Below are positions 1 through 6,147 of a stretch of 8,194 bases of DNA, piece by piece. Source of the DNA: Pseudomonadota bacterium. GTDB taxonomy: Bacteria; Desulfobacterota; Desulfobacteria; Desulfobacterales; Desulfobacteraceae. The number at the start of each line of letters is the position of its first letter. The stretch's first letter is position 1. The notes beneath the pieces were generated by a model. That model did not search any database, had not been told where the DNA came from, and saw nothing but the letters and a program-made list of their open reading frames with translations. The translations under genes and the position numbers were made by a program. Where the stretch lies: positions 1 to 8,194 of the forward strand of contig JAHJDU010000408.1 of the NCBI GenBank assembly GCA_018812385.1, given 5' to 3'.

Positions 1-244
1 AATTCTGGACGAACCTACTGCCGGGATAAATCCAAGCCTGATACGTCATCTTGTCAAGATCCTGGAAAACTTAAGGGATCAATCCATAAAAATTTTTCTC
101 ATTGAGCATAATATGCCGCTTGTGTCTGAACTTTGTGACGAAATATTTGTCATGGACTCAGGAAGTCTTATTTTTTCAGGCACACCAGATGAAATACAGA
201 AGAATGAAAGGGTAATTGAAGCCTATCTTGGGAGAAAAGCTTAA
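1..244 (+). CDS. livG: Branched-chain amino-acid ABC transporter ATP-binding protein LivG, C-terminal part (cut by window start)
   Basis: Only the last 80 codons are present (reading frame from base 2, stop TAA at 242-244). The visible fragment begins in the Walker B/D-loop segment (ILDEPTAGINP), which is typical of LivG. It continues through the switch-histidine segment FLIEHNM and ends with the usual tail for this family (a GTPDEI-like motif, then VIEAYLG). LivG is one of the two cytoplasmic ATPases that power high-affinity import of leucine, isoleucine, valine or related amino acids through the LivH/LivM permeases. The Walker A and signature motifs would lie to the left of the window. The stop codon overlaps the start of the next gene by one base (TAATG), so the two ATPases are very likely translationally coupled. 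Substrate identity cannot be read from this fragment, because Liv-type systems also carry amides, urea and other amino acids. Confidence 0.93.
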   Translation, partial: ILDEPTAGINPSLIRHLVKILENLRDQSIKIFLIEHNMPLVSELCDEIFVMDSGSLIFSGTPDEIQKNERVIEAYLGRKA

Positions 245-951
245 TGTTGCTGACACTTGAAAATATAACAGCAGGGTATGGCAATGCCCCCGTACTCTAT
301 AATATTTCCCTTAATGTGGAAAAAGGAGAACTGGTTTGCATAATCGGCCCCAATGGTGCCGGCAAATCCACGGTTCTAAGAACAGTGGCAGGACAGCTTA
401 TACCTTCCAAAGGAACGATAACCTTTAAGGGCGATAATATTTCCAGAATGAGTATTGCCCAAAGGGGTAAAAAAGGACTGGTTTTCATACCCCAGGGTAT
501 GAATATTTTTCCTAACCTTACCATTATCGAAAACCTGGAGATATCAGGAACCCTACTTGAGGACAGGCATGCCCTGACCCTTGGCATAAGAGAAGTTCTT
601 GAAAGATACCCTGTCCTTCAAAAAAAACGCAATTTTTTTGCCAGGGAATTATCCGGCGGCGAACGACAAATTCTTGCCTTAAGCCGATCAATAATTCTGA
701 AACCCGATCTTGTGCTTCTGGATGAACCATCCCTGGGTCTTGCTCCAATGATTGTCGACATGATTTTTGATCAAATTGTTGAAATCGCTGAAAGTGGTTC
801 TTCCGTACTTTTAGTAGAGCAGAATGCAAGAAAAGGACTTTCCATCAGTCACCGGGGATATGTATTGGAACTTGGCAAAAACCGTCTTACGGGAACAGGT
901 TCAGAACTCCTTGAAAGCGATAAAGTCAGACGACTCTATCTTGGTGGATAA
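244..951 (+). CDS. livF: Branched-chain amino-acid ABC transporter ATP-binding protein LivF
   Basis: This complete 235-residue ABC ATPase has the usual LivF length. Visible motifs in order are Walker A GPNGAGKS (residues 35-42), the Q-loop glutamine at Q84 in FIPQGMNIFPNLT, the signature LSGGE (136-140), and Walker B LVLLDEPSLGLAP (from residue 156). The H-loop position reads LLVEQNA: the glutamine in place of histidine is normal in LivF and is not a defect. The protein would pair with LivG on the inner face of the membrane and hydrolyse ATP to drive LivH/LivM. The ATG is favoured because it overlaps the livG stop by one base and has a GGGAG ribosome site at 230-234 inside livG. It is probably the last gene of the liv operon, since the next gene has its own promoter about 100 bases downstream. 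No clear hairpin terminator follows it. Confidence 0.95.
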   Translation: MLLTLENITAGYGNAPVLYNISLNVEKGELVCIIGPNGAGKSTVLRTVAGQLIPSKGTITFKGDNISRMSIAQRGKKGLVFIPQGMNIFPNLTIIENLEISGTLLEDRHALTLGIREVLERYPVLQKKRNFFARELSGGERQILALSRSIILKPDLVLLDEPSLGLAPMIVDMIFDQIVEIAESGSSVLLVEQNARKGLSISHRGYVLELGKNRLTGTGSELLESDKVRRLYLGG

Positions 952-1055
952 GAAGATAAGAGAAGATTAAAAAAAATGGCAAGACTACTAGAAATCGCTG
1001 AACATCCTAAATCATAATTTGCCTCTCTCGACTTAAGTACACATTGTTTTTCTGC

Positions 1056-1083
1056 TTGACATTACAATTTTATTCGGTATAAA
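1056..1083 (+). promoter_or_regulatory. Sigma-70-like promoter of the lrp-like/unknown/dehydrogenase unit
   Basis: A perfect -35 hexamer TTGACA (1056-1061) is followed after 16 bases by TATAAA (1078-1083), in the AT-rich gap between livF and the regulator gene. Transcription would start near 1090, giving a leader of roughly 55-60 bases. The match is close to consensus and correctly placed, but no start site can be proven from sequence alone. Confidence 0.65.
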
Positions 1084-1116
1084 TAATAAATTATCGAATT
1101 GGATTTTATATTTTTG

Positions 1117-1135
1117 ATTAAATAACTAATTTAAT
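1117..1135 (+). promoter_or_regulatory. AT-rich palindrome, candidate autoregulatory operator
   Basis: A perfect inverted repeat, ATTAAAT-AACTA-ATTTAAT, lies in the leader just before the ribosome site of the Lrp-family gene. A second, shorter inverted repeat (ATAAT-AA-ATTAT, 1083-1094) overlaps the end of the -10 box. Lrp-family regulators often bind AT-rich dyads beside their own gene, so this is a plausible operator. In such AT-rich DNA a palindrome of this size can also occur by chance. Confidence 0.4.
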
Positions 1136-1138
1136 TTT

Positions 1139-1142
1139 GGAG
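1139..1142 (+). promoter_or_regulatory. Ribosome binding site that supports a TTG start
   Basis: GGAG stands five bases before TTG at 1148. An in-frame TAA at 1127-1129, with no ATG or GTG after it, rules out an earlier start. The next in-frame ATG is codon 34, inside the DNA-binding domain. TTG is therefore the only start that keeps the domain whole. Confidence 0.7.
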
Positions 1143-1147
1143 ACTTC

Positions 1148-1615
1148 TTGGACAACATTGACAGACACATCTTAAAAGCATTGCAACAGGACGGGCGAAA
1201 AAAAAATAGTGACCTTGCCAAAGAGGTAGGGCTTGCGCCATCCACAATGCTGGACCGGGTCAAAAAGCTTGAAGACAAGGGGATTCTTAAAGGATACCGT
1301 GCCGTTGTAGACCCTGAAAAAATAGGACTCAAGGCCCAGGGGTTTGCCTGCATTTCCCTTGACCGGCACCGGGTCAAGGATATTGAGGTATTGGAAAACG
1401 AAATCAATAAGCTTCCCAATGTCCGTGCCTGTTACCACATTACCGGCAGGTTTGATTATCTTCTCCATGTGGTTGCCCCGGACATAGGTGATCTTGGCAA
1501 CCTGATCAAGGAGAAGCTTGCCACCATTCCGGGTATGGGAAAAATAGAAACCTTTATTGTCTACGCAGAAGTCAAACCTGACCAGGGATGGCCCATTGAC
1601 GCAGCTTTAGACTGA
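1148..1615 (+). CDS. Lrp/AsnC-family transcriptional regulator (TTG start)
   Basis: This 155-residue protein has the standard Lrp/AsnC length and layout. Residues about 3-55 form the winged helix-turn-helix (IDRHILKALQQDGR, then LAKEVGLAPSTMLDRVKKLEDKGILKGY). Residues about 65-145 form the RAM ligand-binding/oligomerisation domain, including the typical GRFDYLLHV segment. Such proteins form octamers or dimers that sense amino acids and control nearby amino-acid metabolism genes. The TTG start suggests a low level of synthesis, as is common for local regulators. It is the first gene after a good promoter, lies 70 bases upstream of the unknown 420-residue gene on the same strand with no terminator between, and is probably co-transcribed with it and the dehydrogenase. 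The likely role is a local, ligand-responsive regulator of that unit and of itself. The ligand is unknown. It is too divergent to name as global Lrp or AsnC. Confidence 0.92.
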   Translation: MDNIDRHILKALQQDGRKKNSDLAKEVGLAPSTMLDRVKKLEDKGILKGYRAVVDPEKIGLKAQGFACISLDRHRVKDIEVLENEINKLPNVRACYHITGRFDYLLHVVAPDIGDLGNLIKEKLATIPGMGKIETFIVYAEVKPDQGWPIDAALD

Positions 1616-1685
1616 CAAAAACCCACGAACAATAGATAAAAAAAAAGAATAAAATGACTAAAAAAAAATAGGAAAAGGAATCACC

Positions 1686-2948
1686 ATGACAGACCTTAAA
1701 GAAATGCTCAAAATTGAAACAAAAGACATAGACATCATTAATCAGCTCATTACAAATCCTGACAATAAGCAGGTGGGAGAGCTTTGCGACCTTATTGAAA
1801 AATTTGGGGGTGCAAAGGAAATTAATGAAAAAGCAAAACAGGCCAGGAATCCTGAAACCCTTATGCAAAAGCTCAAAGAAATGAACTCCCCCTATGTTGC
1901 CGATCTTGAATGGCTGATGGAACAAAGGGACAAAAAAGCATTTATTTCAATGAAAGACTATTGTAAAAATATTCTGGGTGAGGATGCAGATATCCCCTCT
2001 ATTGATTCTTCCAATGCCGTGACCCTTGAAGTAAGCGCCATGCAGTTTTTCCCCTGGCTCATTGCCCAGGCCAGACAGGCCATTGAGAAAAAACAACTCA
2101 TGCCGGGCCGTATTATCCGGGTAAGAAATATGGCAGAACAGGTTGAAGATAATGGTGATATAATGGCCACAGCTCTTGCCATGCAGATAATAGGTGCAAG
2201 CTATGTTGAATCCCTTGATACCCGCGGGACTGATGGCAGCAATGTTCATCTTGGCGGCCCAGCCACAATTACCGGATATTTTGCCGGAATCGGGCAGCCC
2301 AATGACTATCCCATAAAATGGGCTGAAGAATATCTCCACTACTACACCACCTATGGCATCAAACAGGTGTTGAATATAAATCCCGGCACTATTCTTTTAG
2401 GCTATATGATGCACAGGTTAGGTGTTGATATTGAATTTAAAATCTCAGTATTTGTGGGCAATGACAACCCATACTTTATCCTATGGACTCTAATGACGGC
2501 CAAACTCTTTTCCAGGAAAGACGGATCCACATCACTTGTGGGCTTTAACCTTTCCAATTCAGTGAACAATGAGACCATCCGCCAGGCAAATATCATCAGA
2601 AAGCAATTAGGCCTGGAAAAACAGGTTCGCTTTGAACACCATATTACGGAAACCTATCAGGCAATTGTAAATCAACCCTATAACAGGAGAGATGAACTCC
2701 TTGAAATTGCAAAAGAAGTTCCCAATATTTCTGCAAAACATGAAGGCGGGGAAATTGATGTAGAAGAAAAAAGAGAGCACCCGTCTAATATTCTTGAATA
2801 TTTTTTAAGCAAAAAAGAAATCCTGGAAAATGACCTCATGGAAGCGCTCCAGACCAATTATCTTGACAAACAGCATTCCTGTGACCTGACTGCCCAGGCA
2901 TTGATAAAGTCTGGCATCGCTGTCATTGCCGCAAAAAATTTACATTAA
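1686..2948 (+). CDS. Conserved-looking protein of unknown function, possible alpha/beta-barrel enzyme
   Basis: I do not recognise the family of this 420-residue protein. The start is a clear ATG with an AAGGAA ribosome site at 1675-1680. There is no signal peptide and no transmembrane segment, so it should be cytoplasmic. The first ~100 residues are charged and helical. The middle and end alternate hydrophobic strands with short polar clusters that look like active-site loops: ESLDTRGTDG (175-184), LGGPAT (189-194), NINPGT (230-235), FVGNDNPYF (256-264), GFNLSNSV (286-293), EHHITE (317-322) and KHEGGE (351-356). This spacing resembles a TIM-type barrel, with H318/H319 and H352/E353 as possible metal or substrate ligands, but this is a reading of pattern only. 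It lies between an Lrp-family regulator and an amino-acid dehydrogenase, 22 bases upstream of the latter. It therefore probably acts on the same substrate or product. It could alternatively be a regulatory partner of the dehydrogenase. Confidence 0.85.
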   Translation: MTDLKEMLKIETKDIDIINQLITNPDNKQVGELCDLIEKFGGAKEINEKAKQARNPETLMQKLKEMNSPYVADLEWLMEQRDKKAFISMKDYCKNILGEDADIPSIDSSNAVTLEVSAMQFFPWLIAQARQAIEKKQLMPGRIIRVRNMAEQVEDNGDIMATALAMQIIGASYVESLDTRGTDGSNVHLGGPATITGYFAGIGQPNDYPIKWAEEYLHYYTTYGIKQVLNINPGTILLGYMMHRLGVDIEFKISVFVGNDNPYFILWTLMTAKLFSRKDGSTSLVGFNLSNSVNNETIRQANIIRKQLGLEKQVRFEHHITETYQAIVNQPYNRRDELLEIAKEVPNISAKHEGGEIDVEEKREHPSNILEYFLSKKEILENDLMEALQTNYLDKQHSCDLTAQALIKSGIAVIAAKNLH

Positions 2949-2970
2949 TTTTTAAGAAAAGGATATAAAA

Positions 2971-4848
2971 ATGATTCCGTCAAGAATGCATCAGTTTTTG
3001 CAAGATACTCTTCCTGAAAGTGTCTGGAAAAACCGCCTGATCAAGGACGGTCCTTTAAGATTTCTTGAATTTGGTCCCCTGGACATTGACCGTCTTCATC
3101 GCTTAGGCATAAGAGTAGACCGTCTGGGGCCAAGGCTGGTATCCTGCATGTGGAATGAGGACAGCCCAGTGGAAATCGGTGGGTTTCTTGTGGTGGATAA
3201 CCTTGCCATGGGTCAGCCGTCCATGGGCGGCACAAGGATGCTGCCGGATATCACCCCGGATATTATCCATAACCTTGCAAGGGGCATGACCCTTAAAAAT
3301 GCTGCGGCTGATCTTCCCTTTGGCGGCGGGAAATCCGGTATTGTAAAGCCTGAAAATCTTTGTGAAGAAAACCGGTATGAAGTCATCAAAGGATTTGGAC
3401 AGCTTTTAAACCGGTACAAGGAAATCTATATTCCCGGCCCGGATGTGGGAACCAATGATGCAGACATGAAAACCTTTGCCATGGAAAACGGTCTGAATAA
3501 TGTCGTATCAAAACCGGCAGATATGGGCGGCAACAGGATTGATGAACTCGGAGGTGCTGCCAATGGCATTGTTGTGGCCACAAAAGCCCTGCTGGAACAT
3601 CTGCCAAAATTAAAACAACTGCCCCAGTTTAAAAACATGGTCATTCCCAAGCCTTTGGAAATGGATATTCTCATTCAGGGGTTTGGAGCAGTTGGGGCTC
3701 ATGTAGCACGAATTTTCCATGATTATGATCCTGAAAACTGTCCTATTATCAAAGGGATCAGTGATGTAAACGGCTACCTTTTAAATAATGAAGGACTGCC
3801 ATGGAAAGAGCTCTTTGACATGTGGAAAGAGTTTGGTGCCGTCACCCAAAAATATTTCCATGATCAAATTCTTCACAAGGACGGTCCTGAATCCAATTAT
3901 ACCGTGTTTTCCAACTCTTCCAACAACCTTCTTACTGAATCTGCATTCTGCCTGGTTCCGGCATCCCCTGTATTTAATTACCTGGATGTGGATGCTGCCA
4001 CAAATCCGTCCATGACCACAGACAGGATGGGAACCTGGCAGATAATTGTTGAAGGGGCAAACACCTATTCTCCAAACCCTGCCAGAAAAGCAGAGCGAAG
4101 AAGAATGGAGCGCCATGTCTACAGGGACAAAGGTGTGCTGATTGCAACAGATTACCTGGTTAATTCAGGCGGGGTCATATATGCTGCCCATGAAAGGATT
4201 GTTCCAACACCGGATCATCTGCTGATCCCCAAAGACATTTTGGGCAATCCAATTGCGATTGAAGGCTGGCTTGAAAAAAACCAGGATGATTTTGCAAATC
4301 TTGCTGAAATCCGCAGAAAAACCGCTGTTGAAAAACTTGAAACAGTCATCCGGCGAAACATGGAAGAGCTCATTGATGGTCTTTGCAAAGATGCAGACAG
4401 TCTGCCCTGTGAAATTGCAGAAAAAATAAGTGTTCAGCGAATTGCCTCCATGGAAAAATCAAGGACGGCCCGGGATATCATGGAAAAAGCCCCCACCATA
4501 GGTGTGGATAAAAGCGTGACTGATGCTGCCCAATTGCTGGTAGATGCACATGTTCCCATTGTTAATGTTGTGTCTGAAAAAGGCAAACTCATCGGTATCG
4601 TGACCAATTGGGACATTACCAAGGCCATGGCTTCAAAACTGCCCATGGATTCACCACTGACAAAAATTATGACCGCAGATGTGATTACAAACAATCCTGA
4701 TGCCACCATCATTGACTGCATCAGAAAGCTTGAGAACCATGAAATATCTGCCATGCCCATTGTTGAAGAAGATAAAGTGGTTGGTGTTATCTCAGGAGAC
4801 ATACTTGCCAAAAGAACCCTTTACAGGCTCCTGCAGACCATGACATAA
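2971..4848 (+). CDS. Glu/Leu/Phe/Val-type amino-acid dehydrogenase with C-terminal tandem CBS domains
   Basis: This 625-residue fusion joins two parts. Residues about 60-490 are an ELFV dehydrogenase. They contain GGTRM (86-90), MTLKNAA with K109, the catalytic GGGKSGI with K121, GPDVGT with catalytic D158, a dinucleotide-binding GFGAVG (237-242), IIVEGAN (358-364) and NSGGV (398-402). Residues about 500-620 are two CBS domains. The family oxidatively deaminates an L-amino acid to the 2-oxo acid with NAD(P), reversibly. The positions that bind the glutamate side-chain carboxylate (Lys89 and Ser380 in Clostridium symbiosum GDH) read M85 and A405 here. This is closer to leucine dehydrogenase, so a non-glutamate substrate is likely. 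Whether NAD or NADP is used is not clear. Typical relatives have 360-450 residues and no CBS pair. The ATG follows an AAGGA site (2959-2963) 22 bases after the previous gene, and a strong terminator follows the stop. Confidence 0.9.
   Translation: MIPSRMHQFLQDTLPESVWKNRLIKDGPLRFLEFGPLDIDRLHRLGIRVDRLGPRLVSCMWNEDSPVEIGGFLVVDNLAMGQPSMGGTRMLPDITPDIIHNLARGMTLKNAAADLPFGGGKSGIVKPENLCEENRYEVIKGFGQLLNRYKEIYIPGPDVGTNDADMKTFAMENGLNNVVSKPADMGGNRIDELGGAANGIVVATKALLEHLPKLKQLPQFKNMVIPKPLEMDILIQGFGAVGAHVARIFHDYDPENCPIIKGISDVNGYLLNNEGLPWKELFDMWKEFGAVTQKYFHDQILHKDGPESNYTVFSNSSNNLLTESAFCLVPASPVFNYLDVDAATNPSMTTDRMGTWQIIVEGANTYSPNPARKAERRRMERHVYRDKGVLIATDYLVNSGGVIYAAHERIVPTPDHLLIPKDILGNPIAIEGWLEKNQDDFANLAEIRRKTAVEKLETVIRRNMEELIDGLCKDADSLPCEIAEKISVQRIASMEKSRTARDIMEKAPTIGVDKSVTDAAQLLVDAHVPIVNVVSEKGKLIGIVTNWDITKAMASKLPMDSPLTKIMTADVITNNPDATIIDCIRKLENHEISAMPIVEEDKVVGVISGDILAKRTLYRLLQTMT
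4468..4830 (+). other. Tandem CBS domain module of the dehydrogenase
   Basis: CBS 1 spans about residues 500-553 (ARDIMEKAPTIGVD, then LIGIVTNWDITKAM). CBS 2 spans about 563-620 (LTKIMTADVITNNPDATI, then VVGVISGDILAKR). Each has the usual start with a dIM motif, the hydrophobic core strand and the G-[IV]-[IV]-[ST]-x-x-D ending (GIVTNWD, GVISGD) that contacts ribose in nucleotide-binding CBS pairs. Such pairs bind AMP, ADP, ATP or related adenosyl ligands and change the activity of the attached enzyme. Both halves appear intact, so ligand binding is plausible, though the ligand is not readable. Confidence 0.88.
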
Positions 4849-4875
4849 ATTATCACATCCCACTTTTTTACCCTT

Positions 4876-4918
4876 AAAAGCTATCTTGCAGGCTTTTTCT
4901 CCAAGATAGCTTTTTTTT
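4876..4918 (+). terminator. Strong intrinsic terminator after the dehydrogenase gene
   Basis: A perfect 13-base stem (AAAAGCTATCTTG at 4876-4888 pairing with CAAGATAGCTTTT at 4902-4914) encloses a 13-base loop and runs into eight T residues (4911-4918). It lies 27 bases after the dehydrogenase stop and ends the unit that begins at the 1056-1083 promoter. On the opposite strand the T-run is only four bases, so it should act mainly rightward. Confidence 0.93.
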
Positions 4919-4957
4919 ATTGCCCTGTTAATTTTTCTCCAGCATATTGTAATTCTC

Positions 4958-4971
4958 AACGTATTAACGTA
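4958..4971 (+). repeat. Short direct repeat upstream of the DUF362 gene
   Basis: AACGTA occurs twice, eight bases apart in register (4958-4963 and 4966-4971). The embedded ACGT-ATTA-ACGT also forms a small inverted repeat. It lies about 45 bases before the DUF362 start, where a promoter must exist because a terminator precedes it. Nearby hexamers such as TTGTAA (4948-4953) and TTTAAT (4973-4978) are poor promoter matches with 19-base spacing. It could be a regulator site or chance. Confidence 0.25.
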
Positions 4972-5015
4972 GTTTAATGACTTAACATTTAAACCAACCA
5001 AGTCAGGAGAAAACA

Positions 5016-6146
5016 ATGACTGCCGATGTCTTTTTCATGGATTTAGAAGCCACTTCAAGGGAAAATCTTTTCCAAAAACTTTCAAGGCTCGTTAAAAAAG
5101 CAGGTATTGAAAATATTTTAAAAGAAAATGATCTGACTGCAGTAAAAATCCATTTTGGCGAACAGGGCAATACCGCCTATATCCGTCCCATATTTATCAG
5201 GAAAATCATCCAGACCATTAAGGAATACAAGGCAGATCCCTTTCTCACCGATGCCAACACCCTCTATGTGGGTACCAGATCAAACTCTGTGTCCCATATT
5301 CACACGGCCATTGAAAATGGATTCTCTTACTCCTCAATGGATAGCACACCCATTATTATTGCAGACGGGTTAAGGGGGAAAAGTGAAACAAAAGTAAGCA
5401 TTGACCAGAAAAACTGCAGCCATGTTTATATTGGTTCTGAAATTATCAATGCCAATGCACTGGTTTCCGTGGCCCATTTTAAAGGTCATGAGCTTTCGGG
5501 GTTTGGCGGTACGCTGAAAAACCTGGGTATGGGATGTGCCTCCAGAAGGGGAAAACTTGACATGCATTCCAATGTCAGTCCCAAAATAAAACGAAAAACC
5601 TGTATCGGGTGCGCTGAATGCGAAAAGCATTGTCCTGCCGGAGCCATTTCTCTTGAAGGGGAAAAAGCCTATATTAATAAAAACATCTGCATTGGATGTG
5701 CTGAATGCATTGTCAGGTGTCCGACCAAATCTGTGAATATCAATTGGAACCAGACCATTCCTGTTTTCCAGGAAAAAATGATGGAATACACCCTTGGGGT
5801 TCTTAAAAACAAAGAAAAAAAAGCCTTTTTCATCAACTTTATTACAGACATTTCACCTAAATGCGATTGCCTGTCTTACAGCGAATCCCCCATTGTCAAC
5901 AATGTCGGCATTCTTGCCTCCACAGATCCGGTGGCTATTGACCAGGCCAGCGCTGATCTTGTCAACCAGCAGAGAGGTTTGCCCGGCACTGTTCTTGAAA
6001 CAAATCTGGCTACGGGCGAGGACAAGTTCAGAGGGCTTTACCCGGCTGTTGACTGGGAGCATCAGCTTGACTATGCCCAGAAAATAGGACTTGGAACAAG
6101 AGAGTATAAGCTTATCAAATTAAAAACGCTTTCGTATAAAAGATAA
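5016..6146 (+). CDS. DUF362 domain protein with two internal [4Fe-4S] ferredoxin motifs
   Basis: This 376-residue cytoplasmic protein has the DUF362 fold split around a dicluster ferredoxin insert, the arrangement known as 'uncharacterized Fe-S center protein' (COG2768 type). The N-terminal part has VKIHFGEQGNTAYIRP (43-58) and, further on, VAHFKGHELSGFGGTLKNLGMG (152-173, with GHELSGFGG central), which is characteristic of the family. Two CxxCxxCxxxCP motifs follow: C196, C199, C202, C206 and C225, C228, C231, C235. The C-terminal part resumes with GILASTDPVAIDQASADL (298-315). The ferredoxin motifs predict two low-potential [4Fe-4S] clusters and an electron-transfer role. The enzymatic function of DUF362 is not established, although members occur near redox and corrinoid genes. 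The ATG has a strong AGGAGA site (5005-5010). An upstream terminator makes this a separate transcription unit. The stop lies one base from the stop of the convergent gene. Confidence 0.92.
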   Translation: MTADVFFMDLEATSRENLFQKLSRLVKKAGIENILKENDLTAVKIHFGEQGNTAYIRPIFIRKIIQTIKEYKADPFLTDANTLYVGTRSNSVSHIHTAIENGFSYSSMDSTPIIIADGLRGKSETKVSIDQKNCSHVYIGSEIINANALVSVAHFKGHELSGFGGTLKNLGMGCASRRGKLDMHSNVSPKIKRKTCIGCAECEKHCPAGAISLEGEKAYINKNICIGCAECIVRCPTKSVNINWNQTIPVFQEKMMEYTLGVLKNKEKKAFFINFITDISPKCDCLSYSESPIVNNVGILASTDPVAIDQASADLVNQQRGLPGTVLETNLATGEDKFRGLYPAVDWEHQLDYAQKIGLGTREYKLIKLKTLSYKR

Positions 6147-6147
6147 T

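Noticed and set aside
800..840. Glutamine in place of the ABC switch histidine in LivF (LLVEQNA).
   Set aside because: This is the normal residue in LivF proteins and does not indicate an inactive ATPase.
976..1017. Thirteen-codon frame (MARLLEIAEHPKS) between livF and the regulator gene.
   Set aside because: It is preceded by an A-run without a clear ribosome site and lies upstream of the identified promoter; there is no sign of coding selection.
1031..1038. Perfect 8-base palindrome ACTTAAGT upstream of the -35 box.
   Set aside because: It is too short to distinguish from chance and is not repeated nearby.
952..1055. Search for a terminator of the liv operon.
   Set aside because: No stem-loop with a T-run could be found, so none is reported; termination may be Rho-dependent or there may be read-through.
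1654..1671. Five-codon frame ATG-ACT-AAA-AAA-AAA-TAG (MTKKK) just before the 420-residue gene, resembling a lysine leader peptide.
   Set aside because: It lies in an A-rich spacer where lysine codons arise by chance. It has no good ribosome site and no attenuator hairpin follows, so nothing supports attenuation.
1572..1925. A 117-codon minus-strand frame across the gap between the regulator and the 420-residue gene.
   Set aside because: Its Phe-rich stretch is the reverse of the A-rich spacer. It overlaps two supported genes and has no recognisable domain.
4434..4811. A 125-codon open frame on the minus strand opposite the CBS region.
   Set aside because: It has low-complexity Ser/Met-rich composition, no ribosome site, and full overlap with a well-supported gene; it is a shadow frame.
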